This document shows positions 58,270 to 64,000 of a stretch of DNA of 64,000 nucleotides, piece after piece. The stretch is from NCBI GenBank assembly GCA_021229015.1, contig CM037781.1:63670227-63734226 (forward strand), read 5' to 3'. The first letter of the stretch is position 1; each line of letters opens with the position of its first letter. Below the pieces are notes generated by a model that saw only the letters and a list, made by a program, of their open reading frames with translations, did not search any database and was not told the DNA's origin. The position numbers and the translations under genes were made by a program. Origin of the DNA: Solen grandis (taxonomy: Eukaryota > Mollusca > Bivalvia > Adapedonta > Solenidae).

Positions 58270-59130
58270 GCCTTCTAGGACATTTTTAACCAGGTTTTCT
58301 GAAGGCAAACCCTGGTTATAAGATTGGGGTATGTCGGCGGTATGTCGGCGGGCGAGCGGGTGGGCGGGCATAAACAGTTTCTTCTGTGCGCAACTCCTCC
58401 TACATTTTTCAACGGTTTTTGGCCCAAACTTTTACAGAAGCATTATTACATAGTGGCCTGGCGCCTTTTGTCAGGGTTTTGTGGTTTGACTATTTTTGAT
58501 GCAGTTTTGGCCCTTTGTTATTTTTTCACATATGTAATATATAGGGAAATATTCTTCTGTGCGCAACTCCTACTACATTTTTCAACGGATTTGGCCCAAA
58601 CTTTTACAGAAGCATTATTACATAGTGACCTGGCACATATTGTCAGGGTTTTGTGGTTCGACTATTTTTGATGCAGTTATGGCCCTTTGCCCCTTAACGG
58701 ATGTAATATAAAGGGAAATTTTCTTTCGTGCACAACTTCTACATTTCTCAATAAATTTTGTCCATACTTTAACAGAAGTACCTTCACTAAGTCACCCTGG
58801 AGAATATTACCTGTGTTTTGCAGTTTGACCATTTTTGATGGAGTTATGCCCCTTTGATAAAATTTCTTGTCCGGAGCATAACTCTTACATTATAAGAGGT
58901 ATTGACTTGAAACTTTATATGTGCATACATATCATTGAGGTGGAATGCAGTGCATAGGAACCTCACTCTGTGGTTCATGATTTTGGAGTTAATGTTTGCC
59001 CCTTCGTAAAAATTCCTGATATGGAGCGTAACTCCTTAATTTTAAAATATATAGTAATGATTGGTTTTGCAGTTTGACCATTTTTATGGAGCTATGGCCC
59101 TTAGTTATTTTTTTGCATTAGATTTAATAG
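58270..59130 (+). repeat. Degenerate tandem repeat, about 180-bp unit
   Basis: Starts ACCAGGTTTTCTGAAGGCAA. Units with TTCTGTGCGCAACTCCT, TTTTACAGAAGCATTATTAC and GTTTGACTATTTTTGATGCA then repeat about four times with decay. Confidence 0.7.
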
Positions 59131-59613
59131 ACATTGAGCACAAAATTATTTGACTGATACAAATAACTGTACTGGGAGGAAACATTGCGATAAGAAAACC
59201 TGGTTTTGTGACAATTCCTGTCACTTGTTATATCATCTACACACAAAGTTGATGTGTATAGGAATCACAGTCTCTGTTCATTTATCAGTCCCTCTGTTTT
59301 TTTTTCATAAATCCCATATGCATAACCCATAAATAGTTTGATGGATTTCAAGGAAACCTAACAAAAAGGTATTACACCATTTGAGATGTGTGATAATTTA
59401 TGTCTTGTGTTTCAAGTGGGAGATAATTTAATTTTAGGTTTGGCTTTTAGAGTTGTTACATAGCATTAATTTTGTAAATTGACTCATATTAGTTTGATAG
59501 CTTTCAAAATTACTAAAGATAAAGGTAGTACACTATATTGTGATATGCATGAAGCAAAATACTTTTTGATTGCCATTTTCCACTGAAAAAGTGCTATGCA
59601 AGAGGAACTCATC

Positions 59614-59747
59614 AGTAGTATAGGTATTGAGAGTGTTTGGCTCACTGCGGGTCTAACACACTTCAAAATCCAGACGCGCTAATCCGCGCGCCTGGCTTAT
59701 CATGTGTAAACCCCCAAAAAGCATACACTCTCAATACCTATACTACT
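59614..59747. repeat. Hairpin, possible left end of the Polinton
   Basis: AGTAGTATAGGTATTGAGAG (59614) continues to a perfect 23-bp arm whose complement ends at 59747. The loop contains a GC-rich GCGCTAATCCGCGCGC. Polinton ends start with AG, so this could be the terminus, but the other end of the element is outside the window. Confidence 0.4.
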
Positions 59748-59955
59748 ATTAGTTAAAAAAATCAAAAAATCACACTAATATAAAATTTAAAAAATACATG
59801 TGTAAATTTTAAAAAAAAAACAACAATGAAAAAAATAAAGAAAATTATGTTTTTTTCCTGAACCATTTTTTACCACTCTGAATATGGAGGAGGAGGGTTT
59901 TCTAACGTATTATAAAAATTCAATATTATACAGTTTTTATATTTTTGGATATTAT

Positions 59956-60898
59956 CTAGAACTCAGTTATCTGTAATTCTTGTTCATAAAAACTACCTAT
60001 AATGTCTTCATCTTTTAAATCTTTTATTTTATAAGTAACAGGATTTGTATTTAAAACTTCTTCAATTATAAATATTTCTCTAGTCCAACGAGTAGTATAA
60101 CCCTTTTCCTTTCTTTTTTGTTATTCTTACTCTATCTCCAACTTTAAATTTAGGTTTCTTAATTTTCATTTCTTCTTCTGGATATAAATTTTCATACACT
60201 GTTAATGTATTTTCTGATTTACTTGCTTCAACAGGTGTCATTTTAATTGAAGAATGAATTGTATTATTATAATTTTTAACTAATTGATCTAATACATCAT
60301 AATATTTAGTAGTTTCATGAGCAGTAAAATATTTAAACATATGTTGTTTCATAGTTCCTATCCAACGTTCTACTACACTAGATTTTTCTTCATTCTCAGT
60401 TGAATATAATTTTATGTTATTATCTTTTAACAATTCTTTTACTTGTCGATTATAAAATTCAGATCCTTTATCTGACCAAATAAAAATTGGTTTTCTTTCT
60501 TCAAATAATGTTTTAAATGCTTCACTTACTGTTATTCCTGTTTTATTTTTTAAAGGAATTAACCAACCATATTTACTAAAAACATCTATAACTGCTAATA
60601 AATATTTATAGTGTTTATTTTGTTTTGAATATTGTTGCATATCTACCAAATCAACAGCCCATATTTTATCTATTGAATCAACAAAAACACGTCTTTTAGG
60701 AAATTTCTTTATAACTCTATGATGTAATTCATCTGCTAATTTATCCCCTTTTGTTCCTATAAATCTATTTTTCTTAGATCCACACTCAGAACATTTACCT
60801 TTTAACATTTGTCTATTATTGGTTGTTGTTACTTGTTCTACTGAATTATTTTCAGTATTTTTTTTACAACGTAAACAATATATTTTTGGGTGATCCAT
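59956..60898 (-). pseudogene. Polinton integrase (zinc ribbon + DDE core + chromo-like tail), one frameshift
   Basis: The start is the ATG at 60898 (MDHPKIYCLRCKK) in preference to the upstream in-frame Met at 60955, because family members begin next to the zinc ribbon. The ribbon has C-x2-C (CLRC) and C-x2-C (CSEC). The rve core shows Asp in WAVDLVDMQQ, Asp in IWSDKGSEFYN and Glu in VVERWIGTMKQ, followed by PKFKVGDRVRITKKKG. A 1-nt shift near 60085 ends the frame early; in the shifted frame the usual tail (NPVTYKIKDL, IIGSFYEQEL) continues to TAG at 59956. The enzyme would insert the element, giving 6-bp target duplications. All catalytic acids are in place; only the tail is separated. Confidence 0.88.
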
Positions 60899-60930
60899 TT
60901 TTAAATAGCTTAAAATTGTTTTCTTAAAAA

Positions 60931-61131
60931 ATGGCAGATCGAAAAGTTTGTACAAAATGTAAAGAATATAAACTACTAAGTGAATATTACAAACAAACAG
61001 GAAGAAGATTTGGTATTAAATCTGCATGTAAACAATGTCTTAAGCCTAATCAACAAAAACATTATCAAAACAACAAAGAAAAGTATAAAAAAGCGTATCA
61101 AGAGTTTATTGTTAGAAACCTGATTATATGA
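60931..61131 (+). CDS. Small zinc-ribbon protein, divergent from the integrase
   Basis: A 66-codon ORF with CTKCKEYKLLSEYY and ACKQCLK, i.e. C-x2-C ... C-x2-C with a basic, lysine-rich tail (QNNKEKYKKAYQEF). Such modules resemble the zinc ribbons found in small phage and virus HNH/recombination-associated proteins. Its ATG is 32 nt from the integrase ATG on the other strand, so both must share a promoter. The function is not known; it could also be the separated N-terminal part of the polymerase reading unit. Confidence 0.5.
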   Translation: MADRKVCTKCKEYKLLSEYYKQTGRRFGIKSACKQCLKPNQQKHYQNNKEKYKKAYQEFIVRNLII

Positions 61132-61225
61132 AAAATTATCTATGCTGTGAATTTTAATTATTAAAAAAAGTTATATAATTTCTTTAAAATAAAAATAATT
61201 TTTAACCCCTTTAGTTACTGATATA

Positions 61226-64000
61226 AAAATTCCCTGTTAATATTAAAAGTGTAGAAGTAAAACAATATAAATATGATTATCAGAAAGCTTCATCTTATAT
61301 ACCTCTTCAATTTAAATCAAATAATATTATTAATGTTAAAAATAAAAATGATAACAAATGTTTTCTCTGGGCAATACTATCAAAAAAAAAAAAAAAAAAA
61401 TATCTATAAATGTATTTGCATTAGAAGATCAATCTAATAAACAATCTTTATATCCAGTTTATGTTTCAAACAGTATTTCACAGCTGGAACAAAGTTCCGA
61501 AAATGTAGTTGATCTCTTATACATTGAAAGTAATGAAAATAATGTTTCACAGCTGGAACAAAGTTCCATTACCCATTATTGTTTAATTAAAAATTTAGAT
61601 AGTTTCAAGTATGATAAGAATAAGCATAAATCATTTACATGTAGAAATTGTTTACAAGGATTTCAAAGAGAAATAACATTAATTAATCATAAAGAAATAT
61701 GTTATGATAATGAACATTGTAAATCTATAATGCCTGAACCAGGAAAAAATATTCTTAAATTTAAAAATTACCATTTCAAAAATAAATTACCATTTGTTAT
61801 ATATTCTGATTTTGAATCAAATAATATTCCATTATCTACTACTCAACCAAATCCTGATATAAATCTTACACAAATAAAATATTTAAACAAGAAGTAAATA
61901 GTTATGGAATGTATGTAAAATCTGATTATCCAAATATATATAAATCACAATACTTTTCATATATTGGAAATGATGCAATAGAGAAATATGTAGAAAAAGT
62001 AATAAAAATATTTAAAGAAATAAATTATAAGATCTATCTTAATGAACAGAAAAAACCAATATTAAATGAATATGAAGAAGATGAATTTCAAGAAGCAACT
62101 GAATGTTATATTTGTGAAAAAGGTTTTGAAAAACATGTTACTGGTAAAGTAAGAGAACATAATCATCTTTCTGGGAAATATAGAGGAGCAGCATGTCAAT
62201 CATGTAATACTAAAGAAGGTAAAGTAACAAAGTTAATACCTGTATTTTTTCATAATGGTTCTAATTATGATTTCCATTTTCTAATTGAAGAACTTATGAA
62301 ATATGAAGATAATTATAATAAAGTAAAACTTCTTTCAAAAAGTTCAGAAGAATATATTTCTATAGATTATGGATCATATTATAAAAAATTAAGATTCTTA
62401 GATTCTTATAGATTTATGAGTAAAGGGTTATCAAAATTTCCTTTTAGAAAAATAATTCCATAAAAAAAAAAAACAAATTACCAGATATTAAAGAATTTTA
62501 TTCTACATTAACTCAAACAACAATTACGGGTAAAGAATATCAACATGCTCAAAAAGTTTTCTCTCATTATAAATGTAAATCTTTAAAAGATTATCATAAA
62601 TTATATTTAAAAACAGATGTTTTAATCTTAGCAGATGCGTTTGAAAAATTTAGAAGTTTTTTCTTAAAACATCATAATATAGATCCTTGTTATTGTTATT
62701 CTGCTCCAGGATTAACATGGCAATGTGGACTAAAATATACTGGAGTAGAGTTAGAATTATTAACTGATATAGATATGCTACAAATGTTTGAGAAAGGAAT
62801 AAGAGGAGGATTTTCAGGAGTATTAGGCCCAAGACATGTAAAAGCTTTTAATAAACATACTCCTAACTATCATGGTAATGGAAATAGAATTATAGATGAA
62901 TATGAAAAAAATAAAGCTTTAGAAATATTAAATACTCTCAACAAAGAATAATGGGAAAAAGATCCTAATTATTACAAAAACATTCCAAAGGGTAGAGGTT
63001 GTATAATTGAATGTGATTTAGAGTATACAGATGAATGTAAAAAGAAAACAAATAAATATCCTTTAGCACCTGAAAAGATGAAAATAAATAAAAAAATTAA
63101 TTATCAATTAAATTTATTAGGAGATAAACCATTAGGTAAAGAAGAAAAATTTTTAAAAAAAAAGAAAATATTATACATCATTCAATTTTAAAAGAGTATA
63201 TAAAATTAGGAATGAAAGTTACAAATGTTTATAGAACAATTTCATTTGAAGAATCAGATTGGTTAAAGAAATATATTAATTTTAACACTGAACAAAGAAC
63301 TAAATCAACATCTAACTTTGAAAAGGATCTTTGGAAATTAATGAATAATTCTTTCTAAAAAAAAATGAAATTAATTACTTACTAATAGAGAAGAAGTAAG
63401 AAAATATATAAATAAACCTAATTTTAAAGATTCAGTTATATTCAATGATAATCTTGTTGCAATTGTAAATAATGTTACTTCTGTTATATTTAATAAACCT
63501 ATTTATTTAGGACAAGCAATTTTAGATTATTCTAAATTATTAATGTATAACTTTTATTATGATGTTGTTAATAATAAAAATATCTTCTTATCAATAAAAA
63601 AGTTTATAAAGATTTAGAAAAAATAAAAGATGAATATTTAGATACTTCGGACTATCCTAAAGATCATCCACTTCATTCACAAAAAAATAAAAAAGTAATT
63701 GGAAAATTTAAAGATGAACTAAATGGAAACCCTATGTATGAGATAGTTTTCTTAAGAAGTAAAGCTTATTCTTTTACTTTAACTGAAGCACTACAGGAAA
63801 TAAAGAAATTAAAAGGAATAGGTAAAACAACAATAACTAAAGATATAAAGTTTAATGATTATAAAAATTGTTTATTTAATGAAACACAACAAATAAATAA
63901 GATGTATACATTAAATTCTGATAAACATGAAATGTATATTAATGAAGTAAATAAAATAAGTATGTCTCCATTTGATGATAAAAGATATATATGTGAAAAT
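61226..64000 (+). pseudogene. Polinton type B DNA polymerase with endonuclease-VII-like insert, frameshifted
   Basis: Blocks in order: an N-terminal region (SSYIPLQFKS, KCFLWAILS; about 61280-61380), an A-run of 18 at 61381 with a frame change, a zinc-finger-like CRNCLQGF...NHKEIC (about 61640), Exo I (VIYSDFES, about 61800), an endonuclease-VII/HNH-type insert (CYICEKGF...REHNHLSGKYRGAACQSCN, 62104-62210), Exo II (NYDFHFLI), Exo III (LKTDVLILADAFEKF, about 62620), SAPGLTWQCGLKYTGVELEL (about 62705), motif A region (IIECDLEY, about 63010) and motif B start (KLMNNSF, about 63345). The motif C region is missing: sequence passes from the segment before it to the segment after it near 63590. It also has a stop at about 62950 and frame changes near 61900, 62460, 63160, 63360 and 63600. 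The polymerase would be protein-primed and replicate the element. Confidence 0.85.

Larger units (their letters stand above)
59614..64000 (+). mobile_element. Polinton/Maverick element, left part, decayed
   Basis: An AT-rich segment carrying a retroviral-type integrase with N-terminal zinc ribbon (minus) and a protein-primed type B DNA polymerase (plus), the diagnostic Polinton pair. Sequence composition is much more AT-rich than the neighbouring TRRAP exons. It runs out of the window; capsid, ATPase and protease genes are not reached. Several frameshifts show decay. Confidence 0.85.

Overview
This is eukaryotic DNA, most probably from a bivalve mollusc. Evidence: two intron-rich host genes with canonical GT-AG exons, AT-rich non-coding DNA, tRNA-derived SINEs, and a very dense mix of LTR retrotransposons, cut-and-paste transposons, foldback elements, minisatellites and a Polinton/Maverick. 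Several dispersed repeats (for example the GGGCCATGATG / GGCCATCTTGGTTGGC family near 40-41 kb) are of a kind common in bivalve genomes. The species cannot be fixed from the sequence alone.

Layout. 1-2723: 3' end of an unrecognised multi-exon host gene on + whose product ends in a hydrophobic, probably membrane-anchoring segment. 2805-2904: 100-N gap. 3045-4938: TIR transposon flanked by TTAA that carries a P2X7-type cysteine domain, followed by a lone candidate exon. 5560-16820: full-length Ty3/Gypsy retrotransposon on - with both LTRs, a tRNA-Leu primer-binding site, a polypurine tract, gag, protease, RT/RNase H, integrase and an extra downstream zinc-finger ORF; it is broken by frameshifts, an RT deletion and a SINE insertion. 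17360-19289: Tigger/pogo transposon with an intact 511-aa transposase. 20221-26977: second, decayed Gypsy element on +. 27.6-36 kb: LINE, hAT and SINE fragments, MITEs and microsatellites. 36737-38880 and 48556-51469: two inverted copies of a non-autonomous element with hairpin-array ends and 6-bp target-site duplications. 40-45 kb: tandem bivalve repeats and nested TIR elements. 46969-47590: 2-oxoglutarate/Fe(II) oxygenase pseudogene on -. 52905-53004: second 100-N gap. 53687-58201: six exons of TRRAP on +. About 59.6 kb to the window end: Polinton/Maverick (integrase on -, zinc-ribbon ORF and PolB on +), lying downstream of the last visible TRRAP exon and so probably in a TRRAP intron.

The two N gaps bound a contig of exactly 50,000 bp (2905-52904). 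This looks like a fixed-size piece placed by scaffolding, so links across the gaps (first gene to middle block, middle block to TRRAP) should not be trusted.

Only the unnamed first gene and TRRAP look like functional host genes. The rest is a mobile-element graveyard. Notable items: the hairpin-ended element family with TSDs AACTCC and CATATC; a Gypsy LTR whose 28-bp minisatellite differs roughly ten-fold between the two LTRs; its extra zinc-finger ORF; an intact Tigger transposase ending in a PCNA-binding-type motif; and a dioxygenase pseudogene in which the co-substrate-binding RxS segment is tandemly triplicated.
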